Assembly (NCBI RefSeq): GCF_901933205.1
Contig: NC_044572.1
Coordinates: forward strand, 89,866,965-89,930,964
Length of the DNA: 64,000 bases
Direction of reading: 5' to 3'
DNA from: Camarhynchus parvulus
Taxonomy: Eukaryota > Chordata > Aves > Passeriformes > Thraupidae
Shown: positions 36,301-51,300 of the stretch, piece after piece
How positions within the stretch are numbered: position 1 is the stretch's first letter
How the letters are laid out: each line of letters begins with the position of its first letter
The notes under the pieces: generated by a model
Told to the model about the DNA's origin: nothing
Seen by the model: the letters and a program-made list of their open reading frames with translations, nothing else
Databases searched by the model: none
Position numbers and translations under genes: made by a program

Positions 36301-39300
36301 GTGCCCACAGGAGGCATGACCAAGTGCTCAGGTGTGAGTCAGATAGCTGTAATGGAAAGGATTTACAGCTGGAAAAGAGAGGAGACACAGGACAGTCCAG
36401 CTGATCAGCAAAGCAGAGTTCTCCTCTGCTCAGCTGTTACCAGTGCTGATTCCCACTGAGCATTGGCTACCTATGGTTTATGCCAAATCATACCTAGCTC
36501 ATTGAAGCCATCCAGTGGTGATGTAAGAGGGATGCCTCTTTTGGCTTTTATGGAGTTCACAGCTTATTATCCTGAATTACCCTTGTCTGTTCTGCCCATC
36601 ATCTCTTATTTTTGATGGTCATGTTTGCATTTCTCTGAGTCATTGACTCATGGTACAGGAGGATTTTTGGATTTTTTACCAGGTGACAACAGATTTCAAG
36701 GTTAAATAGCATTTTAATGTTACAAACCCACTTTCTTGAGAAAGGAGACATCAGCAGACTGTCTCTCTGGATGTCTGTGTGTTAACCAGAGAAGCATGGA
36801 GTCCTCCTGGCTGCTGTTACGATTTCCTGCTGCCTGTAGTGCAGAAATCGTAGATAAGAGAGTATAAAAATAAGGAACAAATATTTTTAGGAATAACAAG
36901 CACAGGCTTAGAGTTGATATGGTTTCCCTCTGGAGGGAGACTTCTCAACTGGAAATGCTTTTCAATCTGAGTTCATGACCACCTCCTTTTTCACCTAAGG
37001 AACAGTTTCTGGCACATAAACCCAAAAGCAGCCTACTCAGTAGTCTTGGTCTAGTTCAGCAGGCCTCCACCTGAAGGGAGAAGCAGTTGACCCACCTCCA
37101 TCAGCCCTGTGCCCCTCTGAAGCAGGAGTCTCTGGTCTCGGTGTACCCAGAACTTCAACTCCTTGAAGAAAACCTCTTATATGGCACATTTGGCATGCAG
37201 TTCTTGGCTTTCTGCTCTTTTGTCTTGCTTTTGGGGAGACCAAGGCTTGCATGCAGCATGACCCTTCCTTTTGGCTCAGAGTGCCCCAGTACCAGCTGCT
37301 GCTTTAGGCCCACCCTTCCATTGCCATTGACCTCTATGAAGGTCTGGCAGCCAGTCTCATTTTGTACGTCACTGGTTCCCCTGAGCCAGGGCTCTGTGGG
37401 GTGCAGCAGCATGTAAGAGCAGTGCCTTTACTCCTTCAGCATGCAGGACAGAGGTCTCCTCATGGGAGAGAGGAAGCCTCAGAGGTGGCCTAGCACACAG
37501 GAGAATCACAAAGGGAGCAGCAGAGTCCCCAGGAGAGAGCACACAAACACTCTGCAAGTGTTTGTGCCAGCACGTAGGTGTAGGTGGTTCAGGCGACTCC
37601 TGGGAGACAAATGATTTAACAGGACAGGCTCTGCAATGGCCAACAAATATGCCTGGCCAATTTTCCTAGTGCAGATTGCCAGTAGCATCTGGGTATTTGT
37701 ACGCAACATGCTTTGCTCTGTTTGATTTGGAGCCCTTGTACTTGTGCTCTGTGTGGAGGGGATTTTTGTGGAGCAGAGCAGAGTGCTACAATGCTGTTTA
37801 ACTGTGTTCTTTTGGCTGCCTACAGTGTTCCAAGAGGTCGGAAGGGATAAATCATTGTTAGTGTTGTTGTCCTTGTGTTTTCTAAACCTGTCAGACCTGA
37901 AAATTAGGAGCAGAACTACTCAAAACCGCTGTAAATTAATTTATTGTTGCTCTCGTCTCTGAAAACACCACTCTCTCCCAATGGCATGAAAAGACTTGTC
38001 CTCAAGCCTCCTCTTTCTTGCACTTCGATTATTCTGAGCTGAAGAAATTCTCTGTGGTTTTGAGAGGTGCAACAAGGACAAAGCTTTCACTAAAAGCACG
38101 ATGACTAAGAGAGATGGAAGCTACGTGCTGAATGCAGAATTGAGTCAATGTACCTTGATTTTGGATTGCTTAATGCTATTTGGCTGGATAAGATTTCACT
38201 TCATGGGCATAATGGGCATTGAAACTCCTCTTTCTGAGGGATTCAAAACATGCTTTTTCATCTTCTCCCTCTTGTACTCAGAGCAAAGGGAGCCTGGTTG
38301 CAGCTTCTGTTCCCTCTCTGTTCTTGGTCCTGCAAGTGGTGCTGCAATGTAAGTTTGTTTCTGGACCAAGGCTTAATATGTCTGTGGTCTGTCCTTCAGC
38401 CTACCATATGCAAAAAGGCCTTTCTTCTCAGAAATGTTACTGCCTATGAGCCTGGGTGATACAACTCAGAAGACCTGGGGTCTTCTCTCTTCCAGTATTT
38501 TTGTATTGTTTCTTTTTGTCTGGATCTGGAACTCTGTCTTGTGTTGAGAGCAGCCGGGGTGAGTCTGTGTGTCCGGGCACCGCTCCACCCACCCAGCTTC
38601 CAGCAGATTGTGCATGAGCACCACACTGGGGGCTTAGCCACAAGTTGTCAAGACAACATTGCAGCAGAGAGAGAGCAGCAGAAACATAGGGTTTTCCACA
38701 TTTTGCCCTTTTTTAGGATGTAGCATCCTTTCTATGTTTTTTATTTCTTCCAGATAGTCTTAAAATGTTAGAATGAGCTGGTAGAGCTTTTATTCTTTAG
38801 TATTCATTGACCCAGCACAAGGTCAATTGTCCAGAGACCCTGACAGGGACAGTGATCCCAAGGTGAGATTTTGAACATTTTCTGTAGGTTTTCATAATGC
38901 CACCATCTGCCTCTGAAAACAAAAGAAAATATGCCGATAGTCTGCATGCATCAAGATGAAAGTGAAAGTGAAAAAAGGAATGTCACCTTGTTTTCTTATT
39001 GAAGTGGAGGAAAAATGTGTGCTTTTATAGTGAGAGCTGTGAGTTACCCAGACCTGGTAAAGAAACAGATCTACATGTACGTGAGCTTGCAAAATATGCA
39101 TGAAACCTTATGTGCTTTTCTGTTAGAGAAGGTTGAACTAGTTTTATAGAGAATCTTCTGCAGAACCACTTACTTAGCATTTAGTAATCAACTTTAGTTT
39201 CTCTATTAAATTCCTCGCTTTATTTTATGGCTGTTCATTTGTACCTGGTTTTATATAGAGGTCATAATTTTTCCATTAAAATGAAAGTGAATAAACCTTT

Positions 39301-42300
39301 TGAGGAATTGTTTAGCTGAAGTATATTCAATTTTCTTTTGTAATAGGATGACAAGATAATTTTTGTACTGTTTTTATGAAATACTTAGAATTTAATGAGC
39401 ATTGCTTAGCAACCTACAGTTATTTTTTACAGAGCTTTAATTATTAAAAATTCAGCTGTTATGGAATTCTCTTTTTGTCATCAATTTAGCAGAGGTATGG
39501 TCAGTTTGTTTCATTCCTTTGAAATCAGATTTTATCATGGAAGAGCTGAAGCGTGTGCTTCCTTCTTAACTACATTTTTATTTCAGTAGTCTTTATCATC
39601 TGTTCCTAATAACTTTTTTTAAAGTAGATAAATAAAGGTGAATTAATAATTCTTATGTGGAATATAACATTGGAAAATTTTAAACTAATAAACTTATGGC
39701 TCTTAATATTTGCTGACAAATCTTGAATGGTAAATTGAAGCTTTAAAAAATAATTTTGAACGTAGAAATAATAATTATGAAAAATTTTGTTTTGAAATAA
39801 ATCTCAAAAAAGGAGGTTGTAAAGTGAAAGTGGATAGTTGGTTTCATAGCAGCTTTCAAAATGGCAGTAAAGTAACTTACCTAAGAAAATATGCAATTTG
39901 TTTAAAAGATTAGTACAGAATTCTAGATTTATTGTATAATTCCTTTACTCATCTTTGTTCAAATGACAAATATACTGCTTCCCTGAAAAGCAGCAAAAAA
40001 GAGGAGAGAAACTTCATGTGGAAAACAAGAAATTAAAATTTTAAATCCAGGAAGTAATAATTATCCAGTAGTCCCTATAACTGATTAATGAATTACCTAT
40101 ATCTTTAAAGAAACTCTCTGTTTTAAAAGTAAATATATGTATTAGAGTGCTTACACTTCAGTTAAATACAGCATTGTGCCATGCAGAATGTCCAATGTTG
40201 TTATTCAGAACCAAATCAATGGAGATATCACTCATTGATTTCCAAATTTAGAAATTTTAGAGAAATTCTAAGTAACTTTAAAAAAATCCCCTGAAAGTTA
40301 GCAGTCTAAAACCAAGTTCTATCTTGTGTGAGCTGAAAGCCTTTATCTTTATAGATCCCTAAAACTCCCAGAGAGAGGTAGGAAAAGTCCCACCACTGAT
40401 CTTTGGCACTGTTAGCAGCAGAGCTTTTATTTGTTACCTCATATCTTTCACTCCTGCTGTATTTATTTGTATAGCATGTAATTAAAAATGTATGTCTTAT
40501 ACAAGAAGGTTGTCAGGGAGCAAACCTCTACCCCTTAAGCCTATCCCAGCTAATTTCCTTTGTCTTCCATTTACAAAGGAATGATGAGCTGCCACTTACG
40601 CATGGTTGAATACATGAGGAGAATTCTAAATCTTTTATGGAAAGTCCATCAGAGCCATTGGTGACAGCCTCAAGTTAGTTCAAATACAGCAACATATCCG
40701 GCCTTCCTCCCATCTGGCAAAATTTCAGAAACCTTGTTTCAGGCACCCTTCAGAAACAGGGCATCTGCCATGGTGTGGTCACACACAATATTGAATAGGA
40801 AATGCATATCTCTGCTTTCCTTTCAAGTAATCAAACTTGAGATCAGAATGGGTGATGGGAAAGTGGCTGTGTAGATGAACTGCCAAAAGTCCTTGGTTTT
40901 TAAAGGAGAAGAATGTAATTACAAAAATGTGTACATAGTGCTGAGGCTAATGGATCCACTTGATGGTTGTTTCTGGACTTTATCTCATGGGCTGTACATT
41001 TCTCAGCCTGCGGAGCCAGAGAAGCAGGAGCCTGAGCACAAGGGCAGAGTGATGGTTTGCAGGGACATGCCAATTCCACATTTGGGTGCAAGTACTTCCT
41101 TGGCATCAAGCAGGAATATTGGTTTAGATAGGGGAGGTTGTTTCATTGTTGTTGGTTGGACCATAATAAGTTATAGAAGTACTTTGCTTTTTCTTTTCAT
41201 GTCTTGGGTCTGGGGTACTTTTCCCAGCTTTCCAATGGAAAAGGTTAGTGAGATTTTATCACCAGGCACCTATGCCTCCCTTCTAGATTGGTGAATGTAC
41301 AAATGGGAAGCTTACCTTTGTCAAGTCAGCTTTCTAGTAGAATATATAGATGGTATATAGATCTATAGATTTCTGGTAAGAATTAGTTATCAGTTACTGG
41401 TTTCTTTCTGAGATAGCTATTTATGTGGTTAATTTGGAAAAGTAACATGCTTCTTTTGTCTTTTAATTTTTTTTTTAACAATGCCTGCATAACTTGTATG
41501 GTAGATCACATCTTATCATGAGAAAATAAAACTAAGAAAGGAATATTGCACTCCAGATAAAAACAGAGAGTGATTATCTCCTTGTGAACTCAGAGCAAAT
41601 TACTAAGAGCAACAAGGATGTAATTTTATCCAGTTTAGTCATCAAATGAGACACAAAATTATTGTATGTGTTACTTGTAGTATGGTGTGGTGTTCTTGAG
41701 ACGGTGTTGTTCTTACACAGGTTTATTGTTACTATATCCTTGAGCTTGCAAAAGACAAAATTAATGATACACACTGTCAATTCTTTGCTCAGATATGGCA
41801 GTGTGGAGGAAGTCTTGAGATCCATCCTTGCTCCCATGTAGGTCATGTTTTCCCCAAACAAGCCCCATACTCACGGGCCAAAGCTCTGGCAAACAGTGTG
41901 CGTGCAGCTGAAGTGTGGATGGATGAATATAAACAACTTTATTACCACCGAAACCCACACGCTCGCCTGGTGAGTTCAACTCCATTGTTCCTGGAATTTC
42001 AGAATTTGTTTTCAACCTACTAACTATTGACTAAGCTAATATTTAACATGAAGTGCTTTCTATGTTTATTTCTTATTCCTTCTGAAAGTTTTTCTCAGAC
42101 ATAGAATAAGTGTATAATTTTTAGTTCTTTGGAAAAAATTTAAAATTCTCTAAGAGTACAAGCTGGCCCAATCTATGTCAATAATAAGTGAATAAATGAA
42201 AGAATAATATGAAGTGGGGTCATCAAAGCAAGGAGGAGTTGTTTAGCCTAAAATGTGTACTTCTGTGAAATGGCTGATCCAGGACTATCAATAAGAATTA

Positions 42301-45300
42301 CACAATTAATGAATGCAAATCAACAAGTTTCAGTGGACAGTAGACCTTCAGGTAAACAGCATGGTAATAATATTTTGAAAATTACCTGTCTTGTGATAAT
42401 TGTAAAACTTCAGACTGATGTAAACCAAAATAGATTTTTCTGTTTGATTTACTGCTGCACCATGTTTGGTTAAAAAAAAAAAGCAACACACCAACAAATA
42501 GAAACCAAAATCAATATTGAAATGATTAAATTAATTAAAATCAGTCATGGCAACTCTGATGAAAATGTTCCTAATAGAATGTTTCAAGTATCAGTTCTGT
42601 CAGTTTTGGAGGTTAAGTTGATGTTTTTATTTTCCTTGAAATGAAAGTACAAGATCATTGGTTGCAGAATTTTTCAGGAAATTATTACTGTGAAAACTGA
42701 ATATGTCAAAACAGTAAAGCAGCGTGCAAATTCGTAACTTGGACGTATTTGTTGTTAGGGGCCTGAAGGCTGGAAAACAGTAACCCTGGAATGTTCTCTC
42801 AGTGTCTAGAAATGAATTAAATGAACCTCTGTCACAAGGTCTGAAATTCAGACCCCAATCATTGCCTGCTGTTGCTTGTTTCTGGAGGTGCCTGATCTCC
42901 CCAGCATGATCTCTTTGCATGAAAAGTTTTCCAAACGCTGCCTTTTTGGTTTTGTGCCTGGAATGGGCTGCTGGGCATCAGCCTCTGGCTGCAGTGGATC
43001 AGACCTGAGGGACCAGTGTGGGGTACAGGAAGCCCCCCACTCATTTGCGTGGCCAACTCCAATAGATGCAGCAGGGGAAAACTGTCCTTGAAAACATGAG
43101 GCTTTTAAAAATATGCTGGAGGATGCTGGAGAAGATGAATTTGATTAGCTTTCATCTTGTGTTTGTTTGGATTAAATTGGGTGATTAGATCATTATAGTC
43201 CACACATTTGTAATAATTGGTTTACTTTAATGTCATAAAAGCCATTTTGGTTTTATTATCGGAGTCTGACTTGGAGAGAAATATGGGATTCGCCCGTAGG
43301 CAACGCCAGCCTGATTTCAGCTTGTCATACACAAAAAGAGCAATAAATGCTGACAATTTTTCTTGTAAAGTGCTGGGCATCTTATGTCTGTAATGACAGA
43401 GCTTTAACTTTAAAGGATATTTGTGTGTTAGTACTGAAAGTTTCATGTCTTGGCTTATTGTAACACAGTGGATATAAACTGAAACTCATGAGGGTTATTT
43501 TTCCACATATCAAAGCTGCTGCCAATGAACTTTGGTTTCCATAATGCTCTGTGCACCACTTGTTGCAGCAGTTGAGCTCAGACCTTTTTACTTCATCAAA
43601 CCCAAATATTCAGTTCTGTAGCATACAGGAAAATGATTGATGTTATGGCTGCAAAAATTGGTTTCATGAAGTTTCACTTCAAGATTAATGTTCAGACCTC
43701 AGAGCTAATATCTCACACTGTTTGTTTATTCAAACAGGCATCTCTGTTTTACATCTGCTTTGTGTTTTCAGTGGTATTTCCACAGCTCTGAGAAATGCAA
43801 ATACATTTGTGGTTTGATGAAAGACTGTGTCAAGTGACCTGTAAAAATCTGGGGGTTGCAAACACTCTCTCATGCCTGGCTATCTGAAATCCCTAGCCAA
43901 TATGAAGATAGGTTTTTGAAGACAGACGTAAAAAGACATGGACGCTGCTCCAATCCATAGACAGGGAAAAGTCTGCAATGAAAGCTTTTCTCTGGAGGTT
44001 TAAGAGTCCCTACTCCCCACCCCCCAAAATGGTGAAGTTCAAAGGATGCATTAGCAGATTTCACAAATTTCAAAACTTAAGTGTAGAACTGTACAGGTAA
44101 TTTGCAAATGGATAGTGTTATAATTTAAAGTCCTAAAGATTCATTCACTGCTTTGGAGATTTTCAATTATCTATCTAAAGGAAGTTTCATTTTCCAGTAC
44201 GCCTTCTCAGTCTCCAGCAATCTGTATTCAAGGGCTTCCTCGCTTGCAGATTTAGGGAGTTTTCTTAGACAAACTGTCTTCTAGAATATTTTAAAGTTCT
44301 ACTTGCACAGTTCCAATTATTTTTTGTCAGCATTTAACAAATGTAAGGATAATGAAATCAAATCCAGCACCCAAACATGGTGATTTTTCCTGGCTAGAAG
44401 TCCTACTCATCGCTGTAGCATACGGTTCCTAATAATGTATACAGATAATTTAAAAGAGAGCATCTGTTCTGGATTTTTTTTTTAATTTTTTTTCTTTCTT
44501 TCCTTTCTTTATTTTTTTTTTCTTCTTTCAGGAACCATATGGAGATGTGACAGAAAGGAGACTTCTACGAGAGAAGCTGAAATGTAAGGACTTCAAATGG
44601 TTTCTGGAGAACGTGTATCCAGAACTTCACGTACCCGAGGACAGGCCAGGCTTCTTTGGAATGGTATGTGGCTGCCGAGAAGGGAGCCTGCTTGCAGTTC
44701 TCTGAGCTCTCCTACTAAGTCAGTGTGAAGGTGTTTTTGTGCCTAAATCCGTTTGTGATTTTGGTAGAATTCAGTTAAAACTGGAAGGCTTTAAAATGTG
44801 GTATTTATCAGAATCTTTATTTAAGGGAATGCTGTTTATGAAGGAGGTCTGTGACAGAGTAGGAGAACAGGTAATGTTGCTGTTGATGTCCTTCTAAGTG
44901 ACATCTTGGGACTGTTAAAGGCAGGAAAAGATGAGATTTTTATTTCTCGAAATGTTGCATAACAAAAAGATAACAATAAAGTGTTTTATTTTACTTGTTG
45001 AATTGAAAGGAAAAAGAGTGTGCTTTGAAACATATGTTCATACATTTTATCTGATGAAAACCATGATGCTCTGGTGATGGGAAAGAGAGCTGGTGCTAAG
45101 TGCTTCCAGATCATAGGGGATTCTGTATATTAAACCAACATGTTAATTTTTAATCTGGAGGTCACTTTAGACCAACAAGGGCACAGGCAATAGGTTCAAT
45201 CAGAATCCTCTTCTCTTTTAGGAGCCAACAGCTCTTTATGCTTTTTGCAGCTTACAAAAAAATATAAACTATAGCTCTGTGTATATTACATTACTGTAAT

Positions 45301-48300
45301 CTCATCTGGAAGGGATGAAGGCAGAGATGATGCAGCAAGTAGCTGTTTCCTCTGAAAAATCACCTGATACTAGCTGCACGTTAGGAACACAAAACTGCAC
45401 CTTTCCACCAGGCAAAGATGTATCAAATACCTTCCTAATTACCAAATGCCACATTGACTTAAAAGTACTTTTGCTGGTAACTCAGTCTGTCTGCAGATCC
45501 AGCTAAGCTGCATTCCCACACTGCATCATCACATCCAGCCCTTGTCTTCCTGCCATCTGCCCTTTCCCAAGTTACTCAGGCTCTGCTGAATCTCCTTCAG
45601 GAAAGGCAAAAAAATCTGATCTCTGTGGACATACAAAGCATTCAGGAACAAAGTCTCCCCACAGTCTGCCCTAATAGCTTTGTAACTCGTTGAATGAAAA
45701 AGATGCTAATGTGGAAATGTTGTGGTTTCCCCTGGGGAGCTGTGGGAGTTCCCCCAGGGAGGGCAGCAGTTGTCAGAAAAGCCCTTAGGAGCCTCTGGGA
45801 GAATTGCCAGCCCCTTCCATTTGTCATGGAGCTTGCAGGAGACGTAATATCTCTGTGATCACTGACATGAAAGGTGCTACCCACCATTATCCAGTACCTT
45901 GAACAAACCCTGGTACAAATAAACGTTGGTTCTGTTTTTGCTCTTTTGTGCTGGATTGCCACTGGCAAGTTCTGAGACAGTTGAAGCAGTAAGGTATTAT
46001 AAGACTTATCTTCCAGGAGCATTTCGGGAATTGTATCCTTCCCTCCATCTCCATCCTTCTCCCTGCAAAAGAACGGGTTAGACTGGTGCCAGTGATAGTG
46101 AAGAGAAGGGATTTGTGCAGTTTCTTTTATGATTTAATTGTCATCTTCTGGCAAGCACTTGACAGTACCTAGAAATAATAACTCTTGTTCAGAGCTGCTT
46201 GAGGTATCTAGAGTGTAATTTAGGTGTGCTCTATATATTTCTCTAAAAACAATTCATAAATGCTGTCATCTAGTTGTGAGCATAATGAGAATACACCATT
46301 TTTGGGGGGGAGGAAGAATTTAAAATGTGATGGAAATATGGTTGTACTCTGAGAAATTGGGAGTGCAGAAACGACACCTACTGATTCAGCTGATTTGTGG
46401 ATATTGAGTCCCATCTGCTAGCTTCAATGAATCACTGATGGTGTTCTTTACTCCCGCCTTAGCTGTGTAGGGCTTTTCTGCTTCACAAAAATACTGTATT
46501 TAAAAGTGTCAGCTTTGATAACAGCTCAACTTAGTGTGAGGTTATTTAATTGTTCAAGGAGAATACAAGGGAATATGGAGATTTTCACCTCCCTTAAAAA
46601 AATCTTTTTACTTTTGAACTGAAGTTAAAAATATTTCTAAGATTACCTATAAGTCAGCCATGTGTTATTCAAATGGAGTCAAGAATTAATGAGCAGCATT
46701 CAGTGCTGTGCACTGGCAAGCAGCTTCTTACGCTACATTTTTTTTCTTGATACGTAGATAAAAATATCCATATTACCCTTGGTTATCTAAAATGCTAGCT
46801 GCCTCAAACTTTACTTAAACATACTGAATTATGAACCTTTTTGCCTGAGATATGATTGCATTCCTGCGAACTGCCTGAGACCTATAAAAGAGATAAATAT
46901 CTTCTTGCTTCTCCTTGGGCTTCATGCAGCTTTGGAACTTTGTTGGACGTGAACCTTCTGCCTTGAATAATTTCTTTGGGGGTCAGGAGGAAGTAAAGAT
47001 GGTAGACACTCAGTGGGTTAAAATAATAAGATGTCAGCACTTCTGGAAAGGCTGATAATGCCTTTTAGGCTTTGGTGTAGCACACTGATGTCTTTTTTTT
47101 CTGGCACAGCCTCTGATTTGGCCATCCTTGAGCATGCACTTATGGGAGAGTACCTACGAGTAGGTAGGTGTGAAATTGTAACGAGACTTGAGCCCCAGCT
47201 CTGCACAGATTGCCCACCTGGACAGCAGAGACTGGGTCAGCTCACAAATCCTAACTACCCTGGGAAGGGATGGTGTGGGAGTCTGTAGGAAGAGCTTTGA
47301 GCCAGCTGGTGTGTTCAGCATTGGTGTGGTGACATCTCTGCATTGTGCAGCTGGATGAGGATAGAGGAGCTGGGCAGCTCGGTGGTCTTTTCATGTTACC
47401 AGTGACTGTGGAAAGGCACAGCTGCAAAGCAAGGGAGTGGTCAGGGCTCTTCTCTCTTCTGAGGTATGTATTAAGTATGGCTGGCATTGAGGTGCATATC
47501 CAAGGATAAAGATTATGATCAGTCAGTGAGTTTGGCTTTAAGTTTGGCATCAAGATTGCTTTTAAAAAAAACAGTGGTGACACAAAAATCAGGATTTTAC
47601 TTTAATTTTCTGTAAGTTTGATCACTTGGTGGTGAGACCATACTATGTTCCGACATGATAAATTTTTCTTTGTTCTTCTCAATTTCTAGCTGATATTTCT
47701 TTCAGCTGAATGTAAAGCGACTAAGCTGATAGATGTCTTGTGCTGGGGACTTTCTATCTGGTCTCTCTTTCTGCCTTCTATCAGTAAAGGCATCTGTCAC
47801 TGACTGAGTCAGTTGGGAAATCAAAAACTTGAATTTTTCTTTTGACAGCTTCCTTCCCCATTTTCCTTCAAGAGCATCTCATCTTCATTTTCAAGTGCTC
47901 AGTCATAATTTTATTTTAAATTAGACTAGGTATAATCTTAAAAAAATTGGAAGGAAGATTTTAAACTATGCCTTTAAAACTATGAAGAATTTTGTTTTGC
48001 TGCACCGTGAAAGAGAATTTAAAATTATTTAAATTATCTAAAGAACACATGATATGTATGGACAGGTTTGCAGAAGAACAGAGCTATGTGGTTTAAATTA
48101 CATAATCAAAGATATTGCATGACTTGTGCTTCAAGTTCTCAGAGGTATCAGGGTCCCTTCTCTAAGGTATACCACTAAAACTGCATTATAATCCAATTTG
48201 TAGAGCTGCCACTTGAGGTTGACTTGGTAGCCAAGATTAGGACTGACTAGACCTGGAGACCTTATGCCAATCACAGGAAAATATGCACCACTTGGTTGGC

Positions 48301-51300
48301 TCTGAAAAGCCTGTGAAAACTAGGCAGAGGCTTTTTAAAAGGAATTTTTGGAAGAAATTCAGGTGTTTGGTAGTGAGCACACCATTGCTTGAGCCACATG
48401 CTTATAGGTTTTTGAGCTTCCCAGGGAGATTTGGGCTTGCTAGAGTGAGCCAATGAATCCAACAGCAGTGTGTCACATTCCTTTAGAGGATTTTAGTCAT
48501 CAGTCTTGTATGCCCTTTTCAGCATTGCCCTTAAGAATTTAACAGGTGATATGAAAATAGCATTTACTCAGTAATATAATTTCCTGTGACTGCTTGGATT
48601 ACCTTTGAGGTAAAAGCTGATGTTTGATCAGTACTAGTGAAGCTGTCTGGCTTGCTGCAAATTCATATCTTACTGCATCCCACAGTGTCATCTGTCCATA
48701 TCACTAATAGATCAGCTCCACTGCCACTGGCAGAATAAAGAGGATTCTGATCTATTTCGTGAATGTAGAGAAAGGTTGGCAGGGCTCCATTGGCCATACT
48801 TATCAACTAATGTAATGAAGTTTTAATGTCAAAAATCTGTTGTTGATAGCTTGTTTTCAATGGACTTTATCAAACTAAGACTTATTCATAGAATGCCAGC
48901 TATATTGTGTAGGTATATGCAAGTGTCCAGATATTAAGAAACAATAGATTTAAATATCTCCTAGCAGTAAGGGTTAAGGTCTGTGGTGAATGTCTCAGTA
49001 GCTGGTGTTTATTACCTATCTCAGCCTCCAAACAGTGGTAACTAAATTGCACATAGAGTGACACCTTTAGTTTCAATAGCAACGTTTCAATAGGATGCAA
49101 ATGCTGTAAAAACCCACAGCCAATAGTCCTGCACGGGTACATTGTTTTAGATCTGAACAATGTGTTTTAATGGCAAGGTGATCAACATTTTTTCTTGCTT
49201 CTGTTTCTCTAATGCAGCATTCTGAAAAAGAATGAAGGTAAGTTACAGAGAAAATTTTGTTCTTGTTGCATGACTTGTTTATGGTGGATGTGGGTATAAA
49301 CATAGCTTCAGAAATTAGTGGATGATCACTGTTTTGATAGAGCTCTTGCACTCTTGCACATAAAAGATACTTAAACTGTATATTTTCATTTAACAAGAGA
49401 AAAATATTTCACAAATTCTCTTACACTTTTTTTCTGCCTTGGAACAGAGGGCAGGTGTGTACCTTTGTTTTTTGGGTTTTTTTAATAAATGGTGCTGCAG
49501 TCAGATTTTCAAAATTTTCTATGTCATTTCAGATCAGGTAATTTAAAAGGTTAGAATATACTATTCCCACTAATTAGGTCTTGAATACCTATTGGACTTC
49601 CTGATGAAGTGTGGGCATACCTACCAATGTCTGACAAAATAAAAGAACCAGGTGAACAACATGGACCACGTGTAGGAAAATGTCAGCATGTATCACAAGC
49701 ATTTATGCATGAAAGCAAAAAAGGAAAGAACATACATGGTAACATCCTGGAGCACAGCCTCATTTTCAAACCATCTGAAATGAAGCTTAAGTTTAGTAAG
49801 CTTTTGCACATCTTTTTGCTGTGTGTATTTGGGCACTGAGTAACATGCATATGAGAGTTACTGTAGTTCTGAGAGTTACCAATGTCTGACAAAATAAAAG
49901 AACCAGGTGAACAACATGGACCACGTGTAGGAAAATGTCAGCATGTATCACAAGCATTTATGCATGAAAGCAAAAAAGGAAAGAACATACATGGTAACAT
50001 CCTGGAGCACAGCCTCATTTTCAAACCATCTGAAATGAAGCTTAAGTTTAGTAAGCTTTTGCACATCTTTTTGCTGTGTGTATTTGGGCACTGAGTAACA
50101 TGCATATGAGAGTTACTGTAGTTCTGGTGGTGCAGGGCATTTTCAAACAGATTATGTAAAATTTCCCAAAAGGGAGCTCACACTTGAGCATATGCCAGAG
50201 GCTCATGGCAAAGAGCACTAGTGAAGTCAATGGGCTGCCTGGAAGGGCACCATGGATAAGGGCTTTGCTGTCCTTGGAGCCAGTAGACAGTCAGGCAGAG
50301 TCATATGTTGTTAAACCTACTAATGGGAGACCCTCTGGTCCTGAAGACAGCTGCTGACAACAACAACTGTAGAGATAAAATTACCATTTTAAGTAGTTAT
50401 GACTTTTAGGTTGATATTTCCTGATGTATAATGTAGAAACATGAGAAGCTTATTGTTTGGTTTATGTAGTTCCATGGCAGTGTTAAAAATAGTCTATGTA
50501 AGACATTTCTCTTTCCTGTTTTTCTAAGTGTAATTCTTGGCTTCCATTAGGAAAGTAAACAAAATGTTTTATTTTGACTGTTCAAGGAGGGTTGCAGTGG
50601 TCTAATGTGGGAGTGAGCACAAGGCAGTGCAAAGATGTTGGGTAACACTAAAAGTAGAAGTTGGCAAAGCAAACATATATAGAACACGAGTATTTAATTT
50701 TCCAGCTTGTGTGGTTTGCTCTGTGGTGGGTTTAGGCCCCACAGGGTTTGTCTTGTTTGTTTAGTTCTAGCCGCTTGCAATCCCTATGTGTCCACTCATT
50801 TTCCACATTAAGAACTCAGGATATGATTATCATGACTAGGGAAGAAAAGTGAAATTACACCTTGCTGAACTAACTCTTCGGAGATTTACTCTGCCTATTC
50901 TTTTTGTCTGTGATATAATTACACTCAGTAACAGGGGCATTCAGCTTCTTGTTTACCGAACCTATTCTGCTCTGTGTGTTTTCAAATTTGGTTATGTGGC
51001 TGATACCAGGAATGAGTGGTTATGTGATTGTTTAACTTATTTTCAGTAACTTTTGCCTCCTGAGTACTTAAATGCAAATCCTTGTTAACTAGCCTAGTTT
51101 TTAAAATTAGCTAACTTAATATTTAAAAATTTTATCTAGAAGTTATGCACCTCTTCTGTCAGAGATCAGCAACATGAGTAAAGAGCATTTATTATCACAC
51201 CTAGTATCTCTTTCCAAAAATATATTTTGCCCACTTTCAAGATTTCTGATCCTAAAATCTGTCTGCTTGTTCTGCCTCAAGAGGGTACTGGAGTCCTTTT

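Noticed and set aside
40875..41294. 139-codon open frame in GALNT12 intron 5
   Set aside because: Not recognisable as any family. A length of this order is expected by chance in a 64-kb window.
45718..46030. LTR-like stretch in intron 7 (tgttgtgg start, aataaa inside)
   Set aside because: No matching end, no target duplication and no TATA box at the right spacing.
49627..50094. Duplicated 70-codon open frame as a possible small repeated gene
   Set aside because: The two frames are identical only because the DNA is duplicated. No start context, homologue or splice pattern supports coding.
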